DNA from: Eucommia ulmoides
Lineage: Eukaryota; Streptophyta; Magnoliopsida; Garryales; Eucommiaceae
NCBI GenBank assembly: GCA_016647705.1
Contig: CM028333.1
Location: forward strand, 28,866,743-28,930,742
Direction of reading: 5' to 3'
DNA: 64,000 nucleotides
The translations under genes were made by a program, and so were the position numbers. The first letter of the stretch is position 1. Each line of letters begins with the position of its first letter. The notes below the pieces were generated by a model. It saw only the letters and a list, made by a program, of their open reading frames with translations. It was not told the DNA's origin and did no database searches. Shown here in pieces: positions 10,901 to 21,137 of the stretch.

Positions 10901-13314
10901 CCGGAATATTGATTACAATTTTTTTACTTCTTTATATGGTATTTTTTCTCCATTTCTCCTAGTAACAATGCTCCCATTGTTGAACTAGGTGACTCTTCTT
11001 TCAAGGATACATCACAGAAACTTGGTACAATTTCTTGGGTTTTGCCAAGAAGAGGGAAGAAGCATCCTTGTTTATGAGTTCATGCATAATGGAACTCTGA
11101 AGGAACATCTCTATGGTAATTCTGAGCCTAGCTTGTTGGTGTTTCTGTTCCGATACTTTTGTTTCTGCTCCCAAAAATCTTTGAACAGAAACAGAAATAC
11201 AAAAAACAAAAAAAAGAGGCTTCTGATACTTAAGCTCTCTTATTTAAAAATAAATTTGTAGGAATTAAACAGAATTGTTCCTTGATTTTTGTTTCTGTTC
11301 CATGTTTTCTCTGGAGAAAAGAAACAGAAATATGAGAACAAAAATACTAAACAACTGCCACCAAAATTTCCCCACTTTTCTTTTGTTAAAATTCAAGAAT
11401 TAGAGAGTTTAATCCTACTTCATCGCCTTAAAAATTGTAGGACCTTTAACGCGAGAGCGAAGTATTAGCTGGATCAAGCGCCTTGAGATTGCTGAAGATG
11501 CAGCAAAAGGTTGAACTCATAAATGAGATTGATTTATTTCATTGTTTTATTTATTTATTTATCTATTTATTTTGACATCGGCTTGTTTCAGGGATTGAAT
11601 ACCTTCACACGGGCTGTGTTCCATCCATCATCCATAGGGATCTAAAAACTAGCAATATTCTTCTTGACAAAAACATGAGAGCAAAAGTTTCAGATTTCGG
11701 ACTCTCAAAACTTGCTGTGGATGGATCTTCACATGTATCAAGCATTGTTCGAGGCACTGTTGGATATCTTGATCCGGAGTAAGTTGGCCTGTTTTTCTTC
11801 GTTTATACAACCTACACTTCCATTTCTTTTCCTGATTATATTTGTTAAGGAACTTTCTTTCTATTAGGCTCTGTTTGTTCCCAGAAATCTGTTTCTGTTC
11901 TGCTCCTAATATTTTGGAACATATTTTTGGGAACAGAAACACAAAACAAAGGCCACCTTATCTTTAACATTTTTCGAAATTAAAATTTCATGTTTTTCTT
12001 TGGATTCTCTCATTTGTGGACAGATATTACATCTCGCAGCAATTAACGGACAAGAGTGATGTTTATAGTTTTGGAGTCATTCTTCTTGAGCTGCTATCTG
12101 GGCAAGAAGCCATATCTAATGAAAACTTTGGTGTTAACTGTCGAAATATAGTCCAATGGGTAAGCAGCTCCAAACAACCCTTCAATTGTACAGTTTTCGG
12201 GTTTAATCATAATCAGCTAATACGGTTTCATGCTTAATACATTAAGTCGACTCTTGAGGTATGCCTAGTGTAGAAACCCAATAGGGCCCAACTCACTCTC
12301 AAAAGGTTTGAGATGCTTTGTAAGATGAGGCTTGCCCTAGACTTTATATATAACTGAGGATTAGGTAACACAAGCGATGTGGAATCGTCCCCTCACTTGC
12401 AGGATGAACTTTTTGACAAACCACTGCGAACGGATATGGGGACTCAACATCAATGTGGGGATTCAACACACCCAACATCAAACAATAGGCCTGACTCTAA
12501 TATCATGTAGAAACCCAATAGGGCCTAACTCACTCTCAAAAGACGCCTTGTGAGATGAGGCTTGCCATAAGTTTTATATATAACTGAGGATCAGGTTACA
12601 CAAGCAATGTGGGATTCAACACCTAGCATGACTGAAAAACAATGGCTTGTTTGGTTTACATCTAGAAAACAGCTCTCTGATTGTAGAATTTATTTTTTTC
12701 CGAATCTGTCCGAATAAATTTCTTCTCACAATAACCATATCATGAGCTCTGATTCAACATTTCAGTTTTACTTGAATTCCCAGCGCGTGCGCACACACAT
12801 ACTTATCCTATTATTATCAATTTGTTATTGCATTCAATATTATCGTTTTGCTATTTCATTTGACACTCGGCAAAGATCGGTCTTTTGCCGGTGTAAATCT
12901 CTCTCTCACACATGCACAACTTCACAATCCAAGTACTATTCACCATTTTGCTTTTGCCTCCGATGGGTTATTTGGTGACAGGCGAGACTACACATAGAGA
13001 GTGGAGACATTCAAGGGATCATTGATCCGTCGCTAAACGAATACGATATCCAATCAATGTGGAAGATAGCTGAGAAAGCGTTGATGTGCACCCAGGCTCA
13101 CGGTAGCATGAGGCCAACCATGTCGGAAGTTCTAAAGGATATTCAAGATGCGATCTCGGTTGAGAGGGGAGCGGAGGCTGCAAGAGAAGGTAGCTCCGAT
13201 GACATTTCTCGGCATTCCATGCATTCCTCCCACCAAATGGGCTCTCTCGATTTGGGAGCCGGCGATCATTACTTGTCCATCGACGACTCCATCTCCCGCC
13301 CAGCTGCTCGGTAG
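4904..13314 (+). CDS. Malectin-like LRR receptor kinase (At1g67720 type), 15 exons
   Basis: Plasma-membrane serine/threonine receptor kinase. Exons: 4904-4982, 6261-6792, 6962-7467, 7618-7750, 8216-8287, 8376-8444, 8530-8601, 8701-8769, 9672-9829, 9933-10174, 10989-11115, 11441-11509, 11592-11778, 12024-12159, 12982-13314. All junctions are GT-AG, phases match, and the sum is 927 codons plus TAG, close to the roughly 930-residue family length. Domains: signal peptide 1-23 ([17 protein letters not shown] start), malectin-like 25-370, three to four LRRs 417-510 with one repeat per short exon, transmembrane helix about 528-550, kinase about 600-875. Glycine loop GSGGFG 607-612, lysine K628, HRD 724-726, DFG 744-746 and DPEYY are all present, so an active kinase is expected. 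The ligand is unknown. Introns 8, 10, 11, 13 and 14 carry transposon insertions yet the splice sites are intact. Homology to At1g67720 is from recognition, not a search. Confidence 0.95.
8848..9545. mobile_element. Long-TIR MITE (MULE-like) in intron 8
   Basis: About 78 bp at the left end (GAGTTTATACCATTTACC...) matches the reverse complement of the right end with only scattered differences. The 698-bp element has no transposase. It lies in an (ATT)n tract, so the exact target duplication is ambiguous. Long inverted ends without coding capacity suggest a Mutator-derived non-autonomous element. The interior is T/C-rich with a short GAGA tract (about 9220). Confidence 0.75.
10202..10773. mobile_element. 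Foldback MITE in intron 10
   Basis: The left end AGGGCCCGTTTGGTTTTCTT pairs with AGGGACCATTTGGTTTGTCT read inward from the right end. Subterminal blocks around TGTTATATTTCAGTGTTTGG also match, giving about 100 bp of imperfect inverted end. An extra end-like block, GACCAAACGGGCAC at about 10490, suggests a compound or rearranged insertion. No coding capacity. Confidence 0.65.
11137..11385. mobile_element. Foldback repeat in intron 11
   Basis: TTGGTGTTTCTGTTCC near the left and CAACTGCCACCAA near the right, with internal TTTCTGTTCC and GGAACAGAAAC-like blocks in both orientations. It belongs with the small MITE in intron 13. Exact limits are not certain. Confidence 0.45.
11867..11957. mobile_element. 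91-bp Tourist-like MITE in intron 13
   Basis: A short hairpin: TGTTCCCAGAAATCTGTTTC pairs imperfectly with TTTTTGGGAACAGAAAC. It is flanked by TTA on both sides (11864-11866 and 11958-11960), the target duplication of PIF/Harbinger MITEs. It ends about 65 bp before exon 14. Confidence 0.6.
12269..12621 (-). mobile_element. TRIM retrotransposon in intron 14
   Basis: On the - strand: 5' LTR (12621-12506, TGTTGAATCC to TTTCTACA, 116 bp, with TATATATAAAA), then TGATATTAGAGTCA, close to the initiator-Met-tRNA primer site, then only about 36 bp of internal DNA, then a 3' LTR (12469-12269) that carries about 70 extra bases near its start. CCTAG flanks both sides (12264-12268 and 12622-12626), a perfect 5-bp target duplication. 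TRIMs are non-autonomous LTR elements that encode nothing. Complete within the intron, with exon splicing unaffected. Confidence 0.85.
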
Positions 13315-13868
13315 TGTTCCATATTAGATTCTCCTTTTGATTTTTGTTTTTTCCCATTTGTTTGTTTATTTGGTTGGTTGGTTGTAGTATTCTTTGTAAT
13401 TGGTAGTAGAAGAATGTAGTTCTGGCTATTGACCATGTCTTTTGCTCATGATTGTGTTTTTTCTTTTCCTTTTTTGTTATCCAACTGTGGAGAGAGAGAG
13501 AGAAGGTAGAGGCATTTTTTTTTTTTGTTCTCAAAGTGTATTTCTTCTGTATAATTTAGTCTTCATCTAACGGTTAAAATTGAGGTTGTAACTTGTGTTT
13601 TGTCAGAGAAAAACTAAAAGTTGAAGTTCCAACCTAAGAAAGAATGTCTCTCCAAAACCTCATGTTTTATTCTTCTCAATTTCTCTTGATTTTTTCCAAT
13701 TTGTCTATCTTTTAATACTTTATTTAAATAAGTTTTAAATGTTATTTACCATTAATATAGTGATTTAAGTGAATTTAATTGTTATTTAATATTAATATAG
13801 TGGATTGAGTGAGTTTTAATTTATTTTTTTCTTTTGATAATGAGATTTTCAATACATAAATATTTTAG
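13315..13868 (+). other. 3' UTR and downstream flank of the receptor kinase gene
   Basis: T-rich sequence after the stop codon with a GAGAGAGAG tract near 13490-13503. No canonical AATAAA was seen close to the stop. Beyond about 13560 it is AT-rich spacer. Confidence 0.4.
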
Positions 13869-15625
13869 TGGGTAAATTCCACAGGTATCCTTTTTCATTT
13901 GAAAAACCTATAACGATACCTCTCATCATTCGGAAAATATCTTCGACATCCTTTGTCATTTTAGAAACTCAACGATCTCCCAAAACTAATGCGAATGGAT
14001 AGGGTTGTAAACGAACTAAACCACTTGTGAATTACTTGAGCTCTGCTCAATAATAATTCGTTCGAAACTCATTCATTTAATAAAGAACCAAACTCAAGTT
14101 TTTAATTAAACTTGTTTGTTAAATAAACAAATATCATTTGTTCGAGTTTGTCGTTCATGAACAAGTCGAATAATATAAAATTAAAATATTTTGTTATATT
14201 TTTAGTATAAAAAAATAGTAAAATAATCTCTTAAATTTCTATTTAACCTATTTAATTATTATAATAGATTGATTATTTGTAAATTTACATTGATTCTCAT
14301 AATTCTTATATTTTTATCCACACGTAACTTAAATATTTGAATTTTGTATATATATTTTTAAGAAGTAATTATAAATAACTAATTTGATTGAAAAAATATA
14401 TTATTCATACGGTGTTTAAATATTAAAATTTAATTAATAAATATTTAAAAACAAATTGAAAAAGCTCGCGAACAATTCGATTATTAAACAAATTCAACAT
14501 GAATATAAGATTATAGGCTCGACTTGAACTCGGTTTGAACTCAAATAGTATGAAAAATAAACAAATCAAGCTTGAAGTCTTGAACATTTAATGCTTGACT
14601 CGGCTTAGCTCGTTTACAGCCCTACGAACAGATGATATTTAATTTTGTTTAACATTTTACCATTTTACAATTTATTTATTTTTTACATAGAATGACAATT
14701 TTACCCCTTTTAATTAAAAGATAATTTTTTAAAATAAATAACAAAAAACTATAAATGCTTCACTTACTAAACTTTTTATTTAGTTATTTTTAAATTTGAT
14801 TATTTTCTTTTTCTATTTTTTGTTTCTCATATAAGTATTGATAAAAATAATGAAAAAAATAATTTCATTTCTTATGCAATCAATTTCATATAGTGAAAAG
14901 GACAAATACAATAAAGTATTAAAAATAACAATTAGATAAGCCACAAGTCCACAGTTTTTAACTCAAGTAAAGCTATTATTAAATAAAGTATCATTTGAAG
15001 TTTTCACCAAAATAATAATAAAAAAGTTGTAACTAAATGAAACACTGTAACTAAATTTTAAATGTTCGAATAATTTTAGAATTAAAAAATTTAGCAGTAA
15101 ATACTCTTTAAATACTAAGAAAAAAATTATAACAACCATCATTTGATCACAAAAGGAGTAGAAAATTTGAAATTAGAAATGTATTACATAAATCAACAAT
15201 ATTTAATTCTTAGAATAATTTTAAATTTTAAATTTTAGTAGTAAGTACTCTTTAAATATTTAAAAAATAAATATAGCAACCATCATTTGATTCCAAAAGT
15301 AATACAAAAACTAGAACTAAAAATGTATTACATAAACAAAATCGAAAAACCAAAATCAAACTTGATCAAAATTGTATATTACATAAACAAAATCGAAAAA
15401 ACCAAAATCAAACTTGATCAAAATTGTAATTCTTTTAAAAGAGTTACAATAGTAATTCTTTTTTTTTAAACAACTTTAGTTAATTTTTTAGTAGTATAGT
15501 AACAGTGACAAATAAGTGATTTTATATTTAATATCAATGGAATGGGGTGTCAGAGATATTTTCCAAATAAAAGCGATGTCGTGGTAGGTTTTCTAAACGC
15601 CATGAGTGTCATTAAAATTTATCCA
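13869..15625. mobile_element. Degenerate long-TIR element (MULE-MITE)
   Basis: The left end TGGGTAAATTCCACAGG matches the inverted right end TGGATAAATTTTAATGA. Further blocks also pair inward (GAAAAACCTA, GGAAAATATCT, GACATCC), about 80 bp in total. Flanks TATTTTAG and TATTTCGG look like an aged target duplication. No transposase was found. The interior is very AT-rich and contains a later insertion (14001-14623). Confidence 0.55.
14001..14623. mobile_element. Nested MITE with AGGGYTGTAAACGARC ends
   Basis: The left end AGGGTTGTAAACGAAC and the inverted right end AGGGCTGTAAACGAGC agree at 14 of 16 positions. Flanks GCGAATGGAT and ACGAACAGAT are a 10-bp aged target duplication (7 of 10). The element sits inside 13869-15625 and is therefore younger. 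Ends of this type are widespread in plant genomes. No coding capacity. Confidence 0.75.
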
Positions 15626-15708
15626 TATTTCGGTTGATGATTGTTTTCATTATGATTAATTCTATGTGACCATATCTCTTCTTCCCGTACTCTCTTTCCA
15701 AACACTTA

Positions 15709-16714
15709 CGGCTCATTTTGGTTGGATGAAATGAAATCAGAGTGGAATGGAATAGAAGGAAGAATGAAATGAGAGAAAAAAATAAATAAATTTGTCAATG
15801 GAATCACTATTTCATTCGCTTGTTTGATTGTTATTATATGTTTAAAGGAATGAAATAGAATAATGCTCTTTTACATATCAATTTTTCAAATCACATTCAT
15901 TCACAAATATACCTAATAAAATCATTTTGTTCTTAAATTTTTGTTCTCTTTGGGAGCATAAATAGATTTTCTTCTCAAATATTTATTGTTGTTTAGGAAT
16001 AGAAACATATTTTTAGTGTTCAGATTTCCATTCCCATTTCCTATATAGTTTTTTTTGTTCTCAAATTTCTATTTATGATTCAAGAAAACAATTAGATCTT
16101 TTGTTCCAAAATTTTTGTTTCTATTTTGGGAATAATAACATATTTTTTGTTCACAAATTTATGTTTCTATTTAGAGAACATGAACTGATTTTTAGCTTTC
16201 AAATTTTTATTTTTGTTCGAAATAAAAGTTTGTGAATAAAAAATTAAATTTCGTTTAGGAAACATAAACATAAATCTAGAAACAAAAAATATGTTTCCAT
16301 TCCAAAAAAAATAAAAAACGAGAACAAAAATATATATTTCTATACCTGAAACAAAAATAACATATTAGAAAAAAAAAATCGATTTTCTTTTTCAAAATAA
16401 AAATATAAAATTGAGAACAAAATATTTTATTTCCATTTGATAAAATTAATTTATAGGAAATATCGAAGTCCTTTTCAAATTGAGAATTATAGGGCAAAAT
16501 GAGGTGATGTATTTTAGATGTAACATGAAAAAAAAACACTACCGTGATCTATGGAATCTGATTTTGCCCCATGAAGTATGAAATCTAATTTCATCAATTT
16601 TCATTCTAATGGAATCAAGTTTTTGATTCCATTAGATAACCAAACAAAAGAATCGAAAACGAAGATGGAATAACGATTCCATTTCACCCTTATTCCGTTC
16701 AACTAAATGCACCG
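15709..16714. mobile_element. Tourist-like element with TTA duplication
   Basis: CGGCTCATTTTGGTTGGATG pairs with CGGTGCATTTAGTTGAACGG from the right end. TTA lies on both sides (15706-15708, 16715-16717), as in PIF/Harbinger insertions. The interior (15930-16420) holds many short GAACAAAAAT / ATTTTTGTTC alternations. No transposase is visible in about 1 kb. Confidence 0.6.
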
Positions 16715-16717
16715 TTA

Positions 16718-17753
16718 ATAAAATTCTCTCTCATTCCGTCTATTAATCACAAATAAAATTTAGGAAAAATCTACTAATTGTCCTAACTAATAACACATAA
16801 CCCATAGATTATTGGACTAAAAATACCTTGCCCATTTTAAACCTTGAAACAAAAATTTCATTTGATTTTTTTTTTTTAAATGTAAATTTCCAGATGTCAA
16901 TTATACCCCTCTGAAAATACTAAGTTATTTTAGGAAGTCAAGGATAAAATTAATTCTTATTAACTTTTTGAAATTGTTGGCATATATATTCGATAACTAA
17001 TTAGCCTTAATATCAGGATTATCATTTGGAAAACTAAAAAATTCAAATTTCAAATTTCAAAAATTTATAGTTCCTTTATATAATCATATTTCGCATTTTC
17101 TTGAAATTTTTTGGGTTCAAGAACCGTATAATCATCGATATTTTCTGGAGATTACGATTTGTAGATTAGGCTGTGGAGATTGATTTTTTTTTTTTACCAA
17201 GTGATTTATATTTTTTTATTTTTCTCCAACGCAAAAGAGGATTTGGTAATTAAAGGAGGTAAGCAAAAAAAATATTTTTGTGTTCTCATGTTTGATGTTG
17301 AAAACCACAACGTGAAGCTCAATACAAAAACAAAAAATTATTTATGAATGTAACGATTTTCTATTATTTATACATTTTCAGTATTGCTTTCAACAATGTT
17401 GATTTCCATAGAATAATTTTTTTACATTTTATCCACTCTTTCAAATCCACTATGTGTATTTATCAGTTTCTAGTCCATATGTTTATTTATTTTTTATTTT
17501 TTTTATGGAAAATACTAGCGTATCGACGATATTCGGATTTTTATCACAAAACTCATTCACATAATCACCATTATTGTCGCCAATGGTTTTGAGTTTGAGA
17601 GAGAGTTTGATTCGGTTTAGTGACAAAAATGTATGTTTGGTGTAGGTAAATTCCCTAATATGATCACCATTCCCAGTATTTTTACAATTAGCAGTGAAAT
17701 TAACACCGCGAAATTGTCAAGGGAAGTTCACAAAAGTGGCAGTTCTGATAATG
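16718..17753. other. AT-rich spacer, no gene seen
   Basis: No coding frame with family features and no clear element ends. The last 90 bases (about 17665-17753) already resemble the tandem repeat that follows (GTGAAATTAACACC, GTTCACAAAAG) and may be a worn extra copy. Confidence 0.4.
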
Positions 17754-18240
17754 GATAAAATCTCATGTTATGCATATTCATTTCACATAATAGAACACTG
17801 TGTTCAAATTAACACACCTACAAAATTGTGAACAAATTGGATTATTTGAAAATGGATAAAATCTCATGTTACGCACATTAATTTCGTATTATACTGCGCT
17901 GTGTTGAAATTAACACACTCGCAAATTGTTAATAAATTAGATTATTTGAAAAAAGAATTAGATCTCATGTTACGCACATTTATTCTGTATCATACAATAC
18001 TGTGTTCAAATTAACACCCACAAAAATATTAATAAAATAGATTATTTGAAAAAGGAATAAGATTCCATGCTACATACATTCATTTTGCATTATAAAACAC
18101 TATGTTGAAATTAATACACCCGAAAAATTATTAATAAATTAAATAATTTGAAAATTGATAAGATTTTATGTAATGTACACTCATTCTGTGTCATACATCA
18201 CTATGTTGAAATTAATACACTTGCAAAATTTTAAAGGGAA
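17754..18240. repeat. Five-copy 101-bp tandem repeat
   Basis: Units start near 17754, 17855, 17955, 18055 and 18157, periods 100-102 bp. Each has an ATCTCATGTTACGCACATT-like start, then a TGTGTTCAAATTAACAC-like centre and ATTATTTGAAAA at the end. Divergence between units is considerable. Non-coding. Confidence 0.8.
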
Positions 18241-20138
18241 ATTTATTATTTCGCCGTCAAAAGATATAGATATCAGATTATAAACTCCCAACTACAATAA
18301 TAAAGTTTTTGGTCCCCAAATATTTTTTGAAAATAGTTCTCTTTTCTTTGACCATCTTTTTTTCATTATTTACATACAATACCATTCTGTAAAAAAATAA
18401 CAAGACATGGATATTCACATTTTTATTTTGCTATTTTTAAACATTTTAATATATTTTCATGTCTAGTGCTTATGTGCATTTTCATTGTTTTTATATGAAC
18501 AAAATTATGTTGTTGTTATGTTCACACGTTCTTTTATTTTACGTTGTTTTGTTATGTTCAAAAAATCTACAAAAAAAAAAAAAAAATGAAAAAGAAAATT
18601 CACGTTCTTTGTGTTATGATCATTCATGTTACTATTTAAAATAGTTATGAATATTCAGGGGGAAAATCTAAGACCATGAAAAACAAACCGATATGAACAT
18701 TTCACTAAACCACATGAACATTTACCAAAACAATCAAGAAACAACAAATCAAGATATTGAAAATCTCTCTATATCAATAAAAATAAAACCAGTATGAACA
18801 TTCACAAAAAAACAAAACCCCCGATATTAACGATCACAAAAACTAAACTGATCAAACAAGAACAATCATTAATGTTCACAAATCGATGAGAACAACAAAA
18901 TTAAACATTAATAAAATCTTAAGTCAACTTTCACAAAACGTTAAAATAAACCCTAAGATCGACAAAAATAAAATAAAATTGTGTGAATATTCACCAAACA
19001 CCAAAACTAAATTAAAAACATTAACAAAAAACACACATCGGTGTACATTCACCAAAAAACAAAAAAAACCAATATGAACGGTCACAAAAAACAAAATGAT
19101 CAAACAAAAAATGATCACAAAACATTAACAAAATCAACGCAAACAACAAAATAATAGTAAAAAAAAAAAATCCTAAATCAACGTTCACAAAACATTGGAA
19201 ATAAACCCTAAAGATTAACATTCATAGACAAGTATGAAACGTTCACAAATTTGGAATAGTAAATGGCCTTCATCGTCATCATATATTGATAAACATTCCA
19301 AGATCTGAATCTGAGTCCAATGAACGGAGAATGAACATTGGATCTGAGTCACGAACGAACATTTGATCCAAGTCACGAACATTGAATCTTGATTTGAGTT
19401 ACGAAAGATGAACTATCGCGGATAGAAGGAGACAACTAACAAACCATCGTGACTAGAGAGAGACGAACGATGATGGTTCGCAGACCTCCATACGAACGGT
19501 GATGTTTCACGGGTGAGAGAGACACGGCCGACGGTAGAGAGAAAAAAAGAGCATGGTGAGAGAGCAACAGTTGCGGTTATAAGTTTGCACATCCAAATGC
19601 TCCTCTTGGGTACAACATCTGCTTCTTGAACCTTGCTTTCGATGGGTTCACAAACGCTACTCAAGATTAGGGTTTTGATGAGTATGGTCTTTGCTTCTTG
19701 GGACATAATGTTGGGGATGAATTTATGGGGTATCATTTATAATACAGTACAGAGATGAAGAGTATGGGATGGTTATGACAGATTATAGATTTAGGGTTTC
19801 ATATTTATACTGGGGTATTACTGTCCATTTGTAATTTTTTAACTTACAAAAGATTAAATAATAATAATAGAAGGATTAAATAATAACATTTTTGTTTAAA
19901 AGGTTAATTGAGGAGAGAGAAAGTGAAATTAGGTCTAAATAATAAAAAAAATCCAATTTTGAAATGTAAAAATATACAAATTGTGTGTATATTTTATATT
20001 GGCTTTTAATGTGTATCATGAATTTGAAGTACAAAACTACTAATTTCATAGTTAAAGTATTCATAAATTGGATTATTTGATGATATTTAGTGTATTAATA
20101 TATTATCTTAAATAACATTGGTTAAAAAATTGTTATAT
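18241..20138. other. Repeat-rich spacer, no gene seen
   Basis: From 18640 to 19260 the DNA is A-rich on + with irregular recurrences of GAACATTCAC and GTTCACAAAA. From 19300 to 19500 related units containing CGAACATTTGATC appear. Together they look like an eroded short-period repeat, perhaps an old non-autonomous transposon. The open frames here are low-complexity and show no family motif. Confidence 0.4.
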
Positions 20139-21137
20139 GTTGGCCAGTAAGCGACCCAAGTGAATTAGGTAGATATAAAAATTTAAACAATTTAAATTCT
20201 TTCAACACTTAATAAATAAAATAATCAATTTATCCTAAATTAATTCTTATCTTTGTCATGCAGCGAATAAGTATATTAAATCTAAGTGCACACCCAAACA
20301 AAACGTAAAGAAAATAAACAACGTAGAACACTACGATATATCTTGGTTCAGTAAGCTAACCTTGCCTAATCTACTCCCTCCAACTCCACGGAGATTCGCA
20401 CCCACTAAAAACCCAGATTCTTTTAATAGTAGGAACCAAACTCTTACAACGATTCTTTTTACAGGCTCATAATCAAACTTTATAATTCTTTTTTCACAGG
20501 CTAAGGAAGAACCTTATTTTTTTGCAGGTTAAAGACTAACCTAATTCTATTATAGGAAGAATCACAACCTAATCTTTTTAACAAGTTTAAGATCAAACCT
20601 CACCAACACTCACAAGTGTCATTTTCCTAGGTAAGGATTTAACCTTGACAATTCACTCAAAAATAAATTTTATTCAGGAAGAATTCACACTTAATTCTTT
20701 TCAAGGGAAAAGAATAACCTAACATTTTTATACTCTAGGTAAAGATGAAACCTCAATCTTTTTCCCAGAAAAGATTGAAATCGAAGCTACCCTGACTAGA
20801 TACAAACCCAACCGTATCTAATCTGTACAAGCTCATCAAATATAAAAAATGAGTTTCTTCTCATTCGGAGCTTCTACCACCTCAAAACAATTATACTCAA
20901 TTAATGTCCAAAAAATTACTACGTGATAGAATTTTAAGTGAGGAAAATAATATCTTATTAGAACAAGTACAGGTCGCATAGAATTAAGCACGTAATCAGA
21001 TAATATCACAAAATCATTTTCAAAAAGATTTTTATGCTCTTAAGTTTTTTTTTTAAAAAATAAAATAAAAATAAATTATATGATCTTAAAACCAAGTAAT
21101 CAATAATATAAAATCAAATATAAGCACAATAACTTGG
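20139..21137 (-). repeat. Truncated 3' LTR of the SIRE-like copia element
   Basis: Homologous over about 1 kb to the LTR at 23416-25534 (both begin TGTTGGCC on + and share long blocks, for example AAGTGCACACCCAAACAAAA). It breaks off at AATAACTTGGAAA, where gag coding sequence begins. So the U3 half of this LTR plus everything from mid-gag to the LTR is deleted. Confidence 0.75.

Noticed and set aside
13019-13534. A 171-codon open frame on - at the end of the kinase gene
   Set aside because: It is the antisense of exon 15 and the 3' UTR, low in complexity, with no family motif. The + frame is clearly the gene.
19413-19736. A 107-codon open frame on - in the spacer
   Set aside because: No recognisable domain and no conserved intron signals; it lies in eroded repeat DNA.
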